From NCBI GenBank assembly GCA_947629175.1, contig CANRCT010000005.1:1-64000 (forward strand): 64,000 nucleotides of DNA, written 5' to 3'. Source of the stretch: an uncultured Muribaculaceae bacterium (GTDB lineage: Bacteria; Bacteroidota; Bacteroidia; Bacteroidales; Muribaculaceae). This document shows, one piece after another, positions 1-8,588 of the stretch (its first letter is position 1; each line of letters opens with the position of its first letter). The position numbers were made by a program, and so were the translations under genes. The notes beneath the pieces are model-generated. The model made no database searches and was not told the origin of the DNA. It worked only from the letters and a program-made list of their open reading frames with translations.

Positions 1-72
1 CAGCACTATAAATTTAATACTTTTATCGCTAATCACCAATTTTTCAATCACTTAATTTTCGTCGAACTCACG

Positions 73-867
73 TTAATAATAGGTGGAACTGTTATATATC
101 ATTCCTTCAAATCCATTGACTTTCAGGTTTATTCCGTCTTTGCTGCCGAAAAGTTCTGTGGATGTGAGCTCTATGTCAGCCTTCCCGTTATTGTCAACGA
201 ATTGCATCGTGGCCTTAACGCTTGCTTTGGTGTTTTTATCGCTTCCTAATTTATCTATTATCCTAAGGTTGCTTGCCATTTTATGCTGGTTGAAAAATGG
301 CGAATTTTTCGGAGAAGCGGGCTGTATAGTAGGAAGACCAGTGTGAATAGTGACTTTTTTAATGCGTTTTCCCGGAACGCTGAATTTGATATCAACTCCA
401 GGATAAATGTTCATCCAACTTTGGGACGGCAATATATTTGATGTGTATTTCCATGTTTTTGACCATTCTGTGCGATCGTCTTGCACTGAAGAGGTCCAGT
501 AAGTTGCCTTATTGTTGTTATTGCATGAATATGCTGCGTTCGAGTAATCCATTTCCATCTGTACTTCTCCCCAGTTGATCTGTCCTTGAGCATAAGGGAG
601 CGGATCACTCCAAGCTGAAGACGGTAAAGGTTGTGGTGTCAGACTTTCGTCTAATGACGCATCATATTTGGTCTGACTAATTGCAGTGGTAGTTTGTTCG
701 TGAGCAAACTTCATTTGTCGGGAGTAGCGAAATTCCGGATTCTGGTCGTGCCATCCTTGGAAAGTCACTGTCTTTTTCTGTAACTCCAGGTTTTGGGCTT
801 GGGCGGGGTGCGGCGAGAGGCCACACAGGGCCGCGGCCCCGAGTAGGGTGAGTAGAAGTCGTTTCAT
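73..867 (-). CDS. Hypothetical exported protein
   Basis: I do not recognise the family. The protein (264 aa) begins with a clear Sec signal peptide: a Lys-Arg pair, a Leu-rich core and a cleavage-type end at AQAQ around residues 21-25. The mature part is rich in Asn, Ser, Thr, Trp and Tyr and has no membrane segment, which suggests a periplasmic or surface beta-sheet protein. I chose the ATG at 867; the frame can be opened two codons earlier at a GTG, but that gives a worse signal peptide. It is monocistronic here, and its base composition is more AT-rich than the efflux genes to the right. Function unknown. Confidence 0.7.
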   Translation of the reverse strand: MKRLLLTLLGAAALCGLSPHPAQAQNLELQKKTVTFQGWHDQNPEFRYSRQMKFAHEQTTTAISQTKYDASLDESLTPQPLPSSAWSDPLPYAQGQINWGEVQMEMDYSNAAYSCNNNNKATYWTSSVQDDRTEWSKTWKYTSNILPSQSWMNIYPGVDIKFSVPGKRIKKVTIHTGLPTIQPASPKNSPFFNQHKMASNLRIIDKLGSDKNTKASVKATMQFVDNNGKADIELTSTELFGSKDGINLKVNGFEGMIYNSSTYY

Positions 868-1176
868 AATCACGTTCCTGTTTTTTTGTTGGTGAATACT
901 ACTAATGTATAAAATTGGAATATTTTCCTGAATCCCTGTAAATAGATAGATCGGTCTCGAAAACCATGGGTGAAATTAAACTTTTGAGATTATTGCGAAT
1001 GCTTTGGTCGAAAAGTTTAACAGGATTGTAAAGGTGTGTCAGGGGGGGTACAAACGTGTATACAAAAGGTGACACGAGGCGCTTTGTGCGCCGAAGTGTT
1101 GTTTTTGACAGGACTGTATTAATAATGTATGAAAAATGATTATAAAATGTGGGGATTATTGGGGTGATTGGAGATG

Positions 1177-1248
1177 TCGGACGGGTCGGACGGGTCGGAG
1201 ATGTCGGAGATGTCGGACGGGTCCGACGGGTCTGACGAGTCGGACCCG
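1177..1248. repeat. 9-bp tandem repeat, eight units
   Basis: Eight consecutive 9-base units, most reading TCGGACGGG or TCGGAGATG. The last three units are slightly degenerate (TCCGACGGG, TCTGACGAG, TCGGACCCG). A looser continuation of GTCGG/GTCAGG/CTCGGG motifs runs to about 1320. The period is a multiple of three, so both strands stay open (Ser-Asp-Gly/Ser-Glu-Met on plus, Ser-Asp-Pro/Ser-Asp-Ile on minus), but no signal peptide, domain or fitting start site goes with either frame. Confidence 0.8.
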
Positions 1249-1496
1249 CGAGTGAAGCCTTCAGGGAGGCGTCGGAGAGGTGTCGGGGAGATGTCAGGGA
1301 GGCCTCGGGAGGGCGCAGTACGGATGGCGGCGGGATTGGCCGGAATGGCGTGAAAGGGATTGTGTGAACGCCAACGGCAGTGGATGATATGGGCGATTTG
1401 TCGTAATAATTGGGATAAATGTCGAATCGTGTTAAGGATGCTTAAAGAGCGGCGAAATAATTTGCGGCGACGTTTCCGCAGGTGCAAATAGTTGAG

Positions 1497-1504
1497 TATC
1501 TTTG
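1497..1504 (+). promoter_or_regulatory. Promoter -7 element of the RND efflux operon
   Basis: TATCTTTG matches the Bacteroidota -7 consensus TAnnTTTG. No clean -33 TTTG is seen at the usual distance. Transcription would begin near 1510, leaving a leader of roughly 75 bases. This rules out the in-frame start at 1482 and supports the ATG at 1587 for the adaptor gene. Confidence 0.6.
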
Positions 1505-1586
1505 CACGCGGATTTTCCGGACGGCCTGTCGGCGAGGGAACGCGGCGTCCGGAGTGTTAGCAGAAAAAGGAAAAAGAGTAATTTAC

Positions 1587-2783
1587 ATGATAAAAAGTAA
1601 ACGTATGAATTTAACCATGTTGAATCTGGCCGGCCTGGTGCTGGCCGGAGCAGCGGCAACAGTGGCCGCCGGATGCAGCGGCGGCAATCAGCAGCAGATG
1701 CAGCAGATGGCTCCGAGCATCGCCACGATGACTCTGACCGAGGGCTCCTCCGACCTGGAGAGCAGCTATCCGGCCGTGATAAAGGGTAAAAGCGACGTAG
1801 CGATACGTCCGCAGGTGACAGGTTTCATCACCAAGGTGTGTGTCGACGAAGGCCAGCAGGTCAGCAAGGGCCAGACGCTCTTCATCCTCGACCAGGTGCA
1901 GTTTCAGGCAGCTGTCGACCAGGCCCAGGCCGCTGTCAACGCCGCGCAGACTTCGGTGGCAACCGCCCAGATGACGGCCGACACGAAGAAGAAGCTCTAC
2001 GACAAGAATATCATAAGCCAGTATGAATACCAGCTTGCCGACAATCAGCTCCAGACAGCCAAGGCCCAGCTCTCGCAGGCCCAGGCGCAGCTGATCAACG
2101 CCCGCAAGAATCTGGCCTACACGGTGGTGACCTCGCCGTCGAACGGCGTGGTGGGCACCATCCCCAACCGTGAGGGCTCGCTCGCCTCTCCCTCGTCGGC
2201 CCAGCCGCTGACCACCGTGAGCGACAACAACGAGGTGTATGCCTACTTCTCGCTGACCGAGCGCGACCTGCTGACGCTGACCGACAACGGACAGCGCTCC
2301 GTCAAGCAGGCCATTGCCGCCATGCCCAAGGTGAGATTCCGCATGGCCGACGGCCAGCTCTATCCCCTTGAAGGCACCGTGGCCACCGTAAGCGGCGTGA
2401 TCGACAACTCCACCGGCGCTTCGAGCGTGCGCGCCCTCTTCGACAATCCTGCCGGAGTGCTCCGCAGCGGCGGCACGGGCCAGGTGCTGATCCCCAACCG
2501 CCAGGACAGCGTGATCATCATCCCGCAGAAAGCCACCTTCGAGCTTCAGGACAAGCGCTTCGTATACGTGGTCAACGATTCCAACAAGGTAGTGTCGACC
2601 CCGATCACTATCGAGGCCTCCAACGACGGCAAGAACTTCATCGTCACCTCGGGCCTCAAGGCCGGAGAGCGCATAGCCATAGAGGGCGTGGGCACGCGTC
2701 TGCAGGACGGCATGACCATCACTCCCGTCGATCCCGCCCAGCAGGCCGCCCAGCAGGCCGCCGAGGGAGCCGCCGCCAACTGA
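1587..2783 (+). CDS. RND efflux periplasmic adaptor (MexA/AcrA family)
   Basis: Membrane-fusion protein that links the inner-membrane RND pump to the outer-membrane channel. The product is 398 aa. It starts with a hydrophobic segment ending in a lipobox-like AAGC, so Cys30 is the probable lipid anchor. It then shows the lipoyl/biotinyl half-motifs (IRPQVTGFITKVCVDEGQQV and the GVVGTIP region), a long Ala/Gln-rich alpha-hairpin between them (QAAVDQAQAAVNAAQ...), and beta-barrel and membrane-proximal domains. The C-terminus is a low-complexity Gln/Ala tail. I used the ATG at 1587 because the upstream in-frame start precedes the promoter. It is first in an operon with the pump 47 bases downstream. 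Confidence 0.93.
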   Translation: MIKSKRMNLTMLNLAGLVLAGAAATVAAGCSGGNQQQMQQMAPSIATMTLTEGSSDLESSYPAVIKGKSDVAIRPQVTGFITKVCVDEGQQVSKGQTLFILDQVQFQAAVDQAQAAVNAAQTSVATAQMTADTKKKLYDKNIISQYEYQLADNQLQTAKAQLSQAQAQLINARKNLAYTVVTSPSNGVVGTIPNREGSLASPSSAQPLTTVSDNNEVYAYFSLTERDLLTLTDNGQRSVKQAIAAMPKVRFRMADGQLYPLEGTVATVSGVIDNSTGASSVRALFDNPAGVLRSGGTGQVLIPNRQDSVIIIPQKATFELQDKRFVYVVNDSNKVVSTPITIEASNDGKNFIVTSGLKAGERIAIEGVGTRLQDGMTITPVDPAQQAAQQAAEGAAAN

Positions 2784-2830
2784 TCTCCCCCATCAACATC
2801 AAAGAACATCCTTTTATACTGAAATAAGAG

Positions 2831-5800
2831 ATGAAATTAGATACGTTCATTAACCGCCCGGTGCTGTCGACGGTAATCTCGATATTCATCGTGCTGCTGG
2901 GTCTGATCGGCCTCACATCGCTGCCGGTCACCCAATTCCCCGACATCGCGCCTCCTACGATACTCGTGTCGACCACCTATCAGGGCGCCAACGCCCAGGC
3001 CGTGCTCAACTCCGTCATAGCCCCGCTTGAGGAGTCGATCAACGGCGCCGAGGGCATGACCCACATGGAGTCGACAGCCACCAACACCGGTTCGGCCGAC
3101 ATCACAGTGTACTTCAAACAGGGCTTCAACCCCGACATGGCTGCCGTCGACGTGCAGAACCGCGTGTCGAAGGCCCTCAACCTGCTCCCCGCCGAGGTGA
3201 CCCAGGTGGGCGTGCAGACGGCCAAGCGCCAGACCTCCATGCTTCTGATGGTGGCCCTCTATGACGAGTCGGGCAACTATTCCATGGAGTTTATCGACAA
3301 CTATGCCAAGATCAACATGATCCCTCAGCTGCAGCGCGTGTCGGGCGTGGGCGACGTCATGTCGTTCGGCGCCGACTATTCGATGCGCATATGGCTGAAG
3401 CCCGAGGTGATGGCCCAGTACGGCCTTATGCCCTCGGACATCACCGGAGTGCTGGCCGAGCAGAACATCGAGGCCGCTCCCGGCGCATTCGGCGAGCAGG
3501 GCGACCAGAGCTTCCAGTACACGATGAAGTACAAGGGACGCCTGACCACTCCCGAGCAGTTCGAGGACATAGTGATATCGGCCAAGCCCACCGGCGAGAT
3601 ACTGCGCCTGGGCGATGTGGCCGAAGTGGAGTTGGGCCGACTGACCTACGGCTTCTCCAACTCTCTCAACGGCAAGGTATCGACATCGTGCATCGTGTTC
3701 CAGACCGCGGGCTCCAACGCCACCCAGATCATCAACGACTGTCTGAAGGTGGCCAAGGATATGGAGAAGGATCTCCCCGCCGGCCTGAAGATAGCGATCC
3801 CGATGAACAACAACGACTTCCTCAACGCCTCGATCCATGAGGTGATCAAGACCCTCATCGAGGCGTTCATCCTGGTGTTCTTCGTGGTATACGTGTTCCT
3901 GCAGGACATCCGCTCCACGATCATCCCGGCCATCGCCATCCCGGTGGCCCTCATAGGCACATTCTTCTTTATGAACCTGATCGGATTCTCGATCAACCTC
4001 ATCACTCTGTCGGCTCTCGTGCTTGCGATCGCGATTGTGGTCGACGACGCGATAGTGGTGGTCGAGGCGGTGCACGCCAAGCTCGACGTGGGCTACAAGA
4101 ACTCCCGCCGTGCGGCCATCGACGCCATGGGCGAGATCGGCGGCGCCATCATCTCGATCACCCTGGTGATGATGCTTGTGTTCATCCCGGTGTCGTTCAT
4201 GACCGGCACCACGGGCGTGTTCTACCGCCAGTTCGGTCTGACCATGGCGATCGCCATCGGCATCTCGGCGCTCAACGCCCTGACGCTGTCGCCGGCCCTC
4301 TGCGCCGTGTTCCTCAAAGCCCACGGCGACGACTCCTCGCTCAAGGAGCGCATGGGTAAGGCCTACGGCGCTGCCGCCGAGGCAGTGGTCGGACAGGCCA
4401 AGCGCCGTTTCACCCTCGACCTGCCCCCGCTGATCACGTTCGCTTTCCTGGCCGCCACGATCACCTTCATGGTGCTCGGATGGTATAATCTGGCTCACCC
4501 GGTGAAGCTCGTCATCGCCTCCGTCTGCGCCGTGGTGACCATCCTCGGCATCTTCGGCAAGCGCTTTCACAAGGGCTTCGAGATCGGCTTCGGCCGCATC
4601 ATGAAATATTACAAGAAGGGCACTACGTGGTTTATCAACCACAAGATCACGTCGTTCTCTCTCGTGGGCGTGGCAGTGGCCATCCTTGTGTGGCTCATGA
4701 GCGTCACCACCTCCACCCTTGTGCCCAACGAGGATACGGGTGTGCTCTTCTGCATGCTCGACATGCCTCCCGGCACGTCGCAGGAACGCACCGAGGCCGT
4801 TCTCAATCAGGTGGACGGCATCATCGGTTCGGTGCCCGAAGTGGAATACCGCCAGAAGATCATGGGCTACAGCTTCATGGCCGGCCAGGGATCGACCTAC
4901 GGCACGATCATCATCAAGCTGAAGAACTGGGAGGAGCGCAAGCGCGCCGACCAGTCGTCCGACGCTATACTGCGCAAGCTCTACGGCATGACTTCGGTAG
5001 TCAAGGACGGCCGCGTGGTGCTCTTCGCTCCGCCTATGATCACCGGCTACTCGCTGACCAACGGCTTCGAGATCAAGATGCAGGACAAGACCGGCGGCTC
5101 GGTGGAGGACTTCTTCGCCGTCGTCCAGGGATTCCTCGCCCAGCTCAACCAGCAGCCTGAGGTGCAGGTGGCCATGACTACGTTCAACCCCACCTTCCCG
5201 CAGTATCTCGTCGACATCGACGCCGCCAAGGCCAAGCAGGCCGGCCTGTCGCCCCGCGAGATCCTGAGCACGCTGCAGGGATATTACGGCGGCATGTACG
5301 TCAGCAACTTCAACCGTTTCGGCAAGATCTACCGCGTAATGATGCAGGCGTCGCCCGAATCGCGCGTCAGCCCCGAGACCCTCTCGCTCATAAAGATACG
5401 CAACGGCGGCGAAATGGCGTCGCTCTCCAATTTCGTGACCATGCAGAAGGTCTACGGCCCCGACCTGCTCAACCGCTTCAACATGTTCCAGTCGATCTCC
5501 GTCACCGGCAACCCGGCCCCGGGCTACACCTCCGGCGACTGTCTGGCCGCCATCACCCGCGTGGCGCAGGAGACTCTGCCCCCGGGCTACGGCTACGAAT
5601 ATTCGGGCATGACCCGCGAGGAGGCCTCAAGCGGCGCCGGCAGCACCACGGCCATCATCTTCGGCCTCTGCCTGCTCTTCGTCTACCTGCTTCTCTCGGC
5701 TCAGTATGAGAGCTACATCCTGCCCTGGTCGGTGATCTTCTCGATACCGTTCGGACTGATGGGCACCTTCATCTTCGCCCAGATATTCGGAGTGTCCAAC

Positions 5801-6205
5801 AACATCTACCTGCAGATCGCGCTCATCATGCTTATCGGTCTTCTGGCCAAGAACGCCATCCTTATCGTCGAGTTCGCCATCGAGCGCCGCCGCACAGGCA
5901 TGTCGATCGTCAACGCCGCCATCCAGGGAGCCTCGGCACGTCTGCGCCCGATCCTGATGACCTCCATGGCCATGATCATAGGTCTGCTCCCCATGATGTT
6001 CGCCTCAGGCGCCGGCGCCAACGGCAACCGCGCTCTCGGCACCGGTTCGATCGGCGGCATGCTCATCGGCATGCTTCTGCAGATCTTCATCGTGCCGGCT
6101 CTCTTCGTGATCTTCCAGAAGATCCAGGAGAAGATCACCCCGCTCAAGTGGGAGGATACCGACAACGAGGGCATCGAGAACGAAATCGAGCAGTATTCAC
6201 GCTAA
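2831..6205 (+). CDS. RND multidrug efflux pump, AcrB/HAE1 family, with an enlarged central loop
   Basis: Proton-driven inner-membrane drug exporter, 1124 aa. The N-terminus (MKLDTFINRPVLSTVISIFI) is typical of the family. The proton-relay aspartates are Asp405 and Asp406 in VVDDAIVVVE, against 407/408 in E. coli AcrB. The relay lysine is Lys1007 in GLLAKNAILIVEFA, against 940 in AcrB. About 69 extra residues therefore lie between TM4 and TM10. They map to the central cytoplasmic loop, where two additional hydrophobic stretches (about 531-552 and 558-576) precede the helix equivalent to TM7. The pump sits between adaptor and channel genes, so the tripartite system is complete. Substrate cannot be read from the sequence. 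Confidence 0.95.
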   Translation: MKLDTFINRPVLSTVISIFIVLLGLIGLTSLPVTQFPDIAPPTILVSTTYQGANAQAVLNSVIAPLEESINGAEGMTHMESTATNTGSADITVYFKQGFNPDMAAVDVQNRVSKALNLLPAEVTQVGVQTAKRQTSMLLMVALYDESGNYSMEFIDNYAKINMIPQLQRVSGVGDVMSFGADYSMRIWLKPEVMAQYGLMPSDITGVLAEQNIEAAPGAFGEQGDQSFQYTMKYKGRLTTPEQFEDIVISAKPTGEILRLGDVAEVELGRLTYGFSNSLNGKVSTSCIVFQTAGSNATQIINDCLKVAKDMEKDLPAGLKIAIPMNNNDFLNASIHEVIKTLIEAFILVFFVVYVFLQDIRSTIIPAIAIPVALIGTFFFMNLIGFSINLITLSALVLAIAIVVDDAIVVVEAVHAKLDVGYKNSRRAAIDAMGEIGGAIISITLVMMLVFIPVSFMTGTTGVFYRQFGLTMAIAIGISALNALTLSPALCAVFLKAHGDDSSLKERMGKAYGAAAEAVVGQAKRRFTLDLPPLITFAFLAATITFMVLGWYNLAHPVKLVIASVCAVVTILGIFGKRFHKGFEIGFGRIMKYYKKGTTWFINHKITSFSLVGVAVAILVWLMSVTTSTLVPNEDTGVLFCMLDMPPGTSQERTEAVLNQVDGIIGSVPEVEYRQKIMGYSFMAGQGSTYGTIIIKLKNWEERKRADQSSDAILRKLYGMTSVVKDGRVVLFAPPMITGYSLTNGFEIKMQDKTGGSVEDFFAVVQGFLAQLNQQPEVQVAMTTFNPTFPQYLVDIDAAKAKQAGLSPREILSTLQGYYGGMYVSNFNRFGKIYRVMMQASPESRVSPETLSLIKIRNGGEMASLSNFVTMQKVYGPDLLNRFNMFQSISVTGNPAPGYTSGDCLAAITRVAQETLPPGYGYEYSGMTREEASSGAGSTTAIIFGLCLLFVYLLLSAQYESYILPWSVIFSIPFGLMGTFIFAQIFGVSNNIYLQIALIMLIGLLAKNAILIVEFAIERRRTGMSIVNAAIQGASARLRPILMTSMAMIIGLLPMMFASGAGANGNRALGTGSIGGMLIGMLLQIFIVPALFVIFQKIQEKITPLKWEDTDNEGIENEIEQYSR

Positions 6206-6220
6206 GAGACTATCAATACA

Positions 6221-7609
6221 ATGAAAATCAATCGCATCATAATATCGTCGGCAGCCGCCCTGGCCCTCACGGGCCTGGCGGGCTGCAACATGTACGGCAA
6301 GTTCAAGATGCCGGAGGACTCGCAGCTCGGACAAGCCTATGCAGAGGCCAAGCAGGCTCCTGTCGACAGCGCGGCGTTCGGCAACCTGCGCTGGCAGGAG
6401 GTGTTCACCGATCCGGTGCTCACCGACCTTATCTATCAGGCCCTCGACAACAACAAGGATCTGCGCAACGCCAAGCTCAATGTGGATATCGCGGCAGCTA
6501 ACCGTCTTGGCGCCCGTCTGGCCTATCTCCCCTCGCTGGCCCTGACCCCCAACGGCGCCGGCGCGAAATATTTCGACGTCACCGACATGACCTGGACCTA
6601 CCAGATCCCTGCCGCCGCAAGCTGGGAGGTGGACATCTTCGGACGCCTGCTCAACTCCAAGCGCGGCGCCGAGGCATCCTTCCGCCAGAGCGAGGCCTAC
6701 CGTCAGGCCGTGCGCTCGCAGATCATCGGCGGAGTGGCCAACTGCTACTACACCATAGCCATGCTCCAGCAGCAGCTCGACCTGAGCCGCCGCACGGCAG
6801 AGCTCTGGGCTGAGAACGTCACCACCATGAAAGACCTCAAGGAGGCCGGACGCGTCAACGAGGCCGCCGTGGTGCAGAGCGAGGCGCAGTATCTGAGCAT
6901 CCTCGGCTCCATCAAGGATCTTGAGGACAATCTCCACAAGGCCAACAACTCCATGTCGCTGCTCATGAACACCATGCCCATGGAGTGGGTGACCTCTGAA
7001 AACGCCGCCCTGAAAGCACCCGAGATACTCCGCGAGGAGATACCGATGCGCGAGCTCGCCGCACGCCCCGACATACGCGCCGCCGAGGAGACCCTCGCGG
7101 CAGCCTACTATGCCACCGCCGGCGCCCGCTCGGCATTCTATCCGTCGCTCAACATCACCGCCAACGGCGGCTTCACCGACCTCGTGGGAGGCATGGTGAT
7201 GAATCCGGGCAAATGGTTCATACAGCTTGCCGGACAGCTCACGGCTCCGCTCTTCGCCCGCGGACAGAACATAGCCCGCCTCAAGGGCGCCAAGGCCCAG
7301 CAGGAGCAGGCGATGAACAACTTCGAGTACGCCCTGCTCTCAGCCTCGGCCGAAGTGTCAAACGCCATGACTCTCTACCAGAAGAGCACCGAGAAGTCGA
7401 CCCTGCTTCAGCAGCAGGTGGCCAAGCTCGCCACATCGGTGGAGATCACCGAAGAGCTTCTGAAGCTCGGAGGCACCTCCACCACCTATCTCGAAGTGCT
7501 GACAGCCCAGCAGCAGCTGCTGTCGGCCCAGATGTCGGAGCTCTCCTGCAACCTGACGACCGCCCAGGCAGTGATCAATCTCTACCAGTCGCTCGGCGGC
7601 GGCCGGTGA
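6221..7609 (+). CDS. Outer-membrane efflux channel, TolC/OprM (NodT) family lipoprotein
   Basis: Outer-membrane factor of the tripartite pump, 462 aa. The signal peptide ends in LAGC with Cys22 as the predicted lipid-modified residue. Two repeats of the outer-membrane-efflux fold follow, each with long Ala/Gln/Glu-rich coiled-coil helices (for example the QSEAQYLSILGSIKDLEDN region and the TAQQQLLSAQMSEL region). The family norm is 450-490 aa, so it is full length. It starts 15 bases after the pump stop, consistent with one transcript. Confidence 0.94.
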   Translation: MKINRIIISSAAALALTGLAGCNMYGKFKMPEDSQLGQAYAEAKQAPVDSAAFGNLRWQEVFTDPVLTDLIYQALDNNKDLRNAKLNVDIAAANRLGARLAYLPSLALTPNGAGAKYFDVTDMTWTYQIPAAASWEVDIFGRLLNSKRGAEASFRQSEAYRQAVRSQIIGGVANCYYTIAMLQQQLDLSRRTAELWAENVTTMKDLKEAGRVNEAAVVQSEAQYLSILGSIKDLEDNLHKANNSMSLLMNTMPMEWVTSENAALKAPEILREEIPMRELAARPDIRAAEETLAAAYYATAGARSAFYPSLNITANGGFTDLVGGMVMNPGKWFIQLAGQLTAPLFARGQNIARLKGAKAQQEQAMNNFEYALLSASAEVSNAMTLYQKSTEKSTLLQQQVAKLATSVEITEELLKLGGTSTTYLEVLTAQQQLLSAQMSELSCNLTTAQAVINLYQSLGGGR

Positions 7610-7641
7610 ACACCTAACGTCAAACCTTAAACAATTTCATC

Positions 7642-8436
7642 ATGGCAAGCAACATCAGTCCACTGGCCCACGTCGATCCGACAGCCAAGCTCGGCGACAA
7701 CGTCACAATACATCCCTTCGCGTTTATCGACGCTGACACGGAGATCGGCGAAGGCTGCGAGATAATGTCGTACACCTCCATAATACGCGGCACCCGCATG
7801 GGCGCCAACAACAAGGTGTACCAGGGCACGATCATCGGCGCCGACCCGCAGGATTTCCGCTGGAAAGGCGAGAAGACCTACTGCTTCGTGGGCGACAACA
7901 ACGTCATACGCGAGCATGTGATCATCAACCGCGGCATCAATCCCGACGGGGGCACGCGGATAGGCAACGATACGTTCATCATGGCCGACACCCATATCGG
8001 ACATGACTCTGTCATCAAGGGCCGCTCCGTGCTCGGCAACGGCGTGACCATCGCCGGCGACGCCGAGGTGGGAGAGTGCACGATCCTGTCATCCGGAGTG
8101 ATGCTCCACGAAAATTCGCGCGTGGGCGACTGGGTGCTCATCAAGGGCGGCTGCCGCATCACCGGCAACGTGCCTCCCTACGTCATCATGGCCCACAATC
8201 CCGCGAGCTACTTCGGCGTCAACGCCGTGGTGATGCGCAAGCACGGATTTACGGAGGATCAGATCGACGACGTGGCCAAGGCTTACCGTCATGTTTACCA
8301 AACCGGCACGTCGGTGTTCAACGCCCTGCGCCGCATCGAGGCCGACGTGACCCCCTCGGAGGTGCGCGACAACATTACAGGCTTCATCAACGACTGCAAG
8401 CTCCGCATCGTCGCGATCCCCCGCGACCTGGAGTAA
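7642..8436 (+). CDS. lpxA: LpxA-like UDP-GlcNAc O-acyltransferase, divergent
   Basis: Left-handed beta-helix acyltransferase, 264 aa, of the family that puts the first hydroxyacyl chain on UDP-GlcNAc in lipid A synthesis. Hexapeptide repeats fill residues 1-185 and a helical LpxA-type C-terminus follows. His118 and His121 (THIGHD) align with E. coli His122 and catalytic His125, and His156 aligns with His160. The position of E. coli His144 is an Asp (Asp140). GNVPPYV matches the conserved loop after the acyl-chain ruler. It begins 32 bases after the channel gene and lacks the usual lpxD/lpxC/fabZ neighbours, so it may be a second paralogue co-expressed with the pump. Symbol by family; specificity is not proven. 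Confidence 0.85.
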   Translation: MASNISPLAHVDPTAKLGDNVTIHPFAFIDADTEIGEGCEIMSYTSIIRGTRMGANNKVYQGTIIGADPQDFRWKGEKTYCFVGDNNVIREHVIINRGINPDGGTRIGNDTFIMADTHIGHDSVIKGRSVLGNGVTIAGDAEVGECTILSSGVMLHENSRVGDWVLIKGGCRITGNVPPYVIMAHNPASYFGVNAVVMRKHGFTEDQIDDVAKAYRHVYQTGTSVFNALRRIEADVTPSEVRDNITGFINDCKLRIVAIPRDLE

Positions 8437-8459
8437 GCGACATATAATCCTGAATTACG

Positions 8460-8502
8460 GCGGCGCGTCAGCCCCCTCGCGGGCCCTGGCGCGCCGCTTT
8501 TT
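8460..8502 (+). terminator. Intrinsic terminator of the efflux-lpxA operon
   Basis: GCGGCGCG (8460-8467) pairs with CGCGCCGC (8490-8497) and is followed by five T. It ends the long rightward efflux transcript before the riboflavin synthase promoter. Confidence 0.8.
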
Positions 8503-8523
8503 CACCGTGCTGCGGCGATAAGG

Positions 8524-8555
8524 TTTGGGCGAACGGAAAAAAATGAGTATTTTCG
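8524..8555 (+). promoter_or_regulatory. Promoter of riboflavin synthase
   Basis: TTTG at 8524-8527, a 20-base spacer, then TATTTTCG at 8548-8555, a one-mismatch TAnnTTTG. The predicted leader is about 30 bases. Confidence 0.65.
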
Positions 8556-8588
8556 TGGCGTAAATACGAATTTAAGCCCCTAAGCAAT

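Larger units (their letters stand above)
868..1586. other. Long non-coding stretch with G-rich repeat
   Basis: About 720 bases without a convincing gene. The left part is AT-rich and holds the upstream region of the leftward exported-protein gene. There is a run of seven G at about 1041-1047 and a small hairpin around the GGCGC/GCGCC pair near 1079-1093. The right part holds an eight-unit 9-bp tandem repeat with degenerate continuation to about 1320, and then the promoter of the efflux operon. Short frames across the repeat encode only Ser-Asp-Gly or Ser-Asp-Pro low-complexity peptides and are not called as genes. Confidence 0.7.

Noticed and set aside
1177-1248. Tandem repeat as a CRISPR array
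   Set aside because: Units are 9 bases and contiguous, without spacers; no cas gene nearby.
1140-1487. Small Ser-Asp-rich open frames on both strands across the tandem repeat
   Set aside because: They exist because the repeat period is nine. There is no signal peptide, domain, ribosome-binding context or promoter in register.
1482-1586. Longer N-terminus for the efflux adaptor
   Set aside because: It begins upstream of the -7 element and places 35 unrelated residues before a good lipoprotein signal peptide.
2837-4642. 601-codon open frame antisense to the RND pump
   Set aside because: A high-GC shadow frame: His/Asp/Arg-rich composition, no domain, and fully antisense to a certain gene. 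The same applies to the long antisense frames over 9211-11328, 28825-30057 and 57697-59487.
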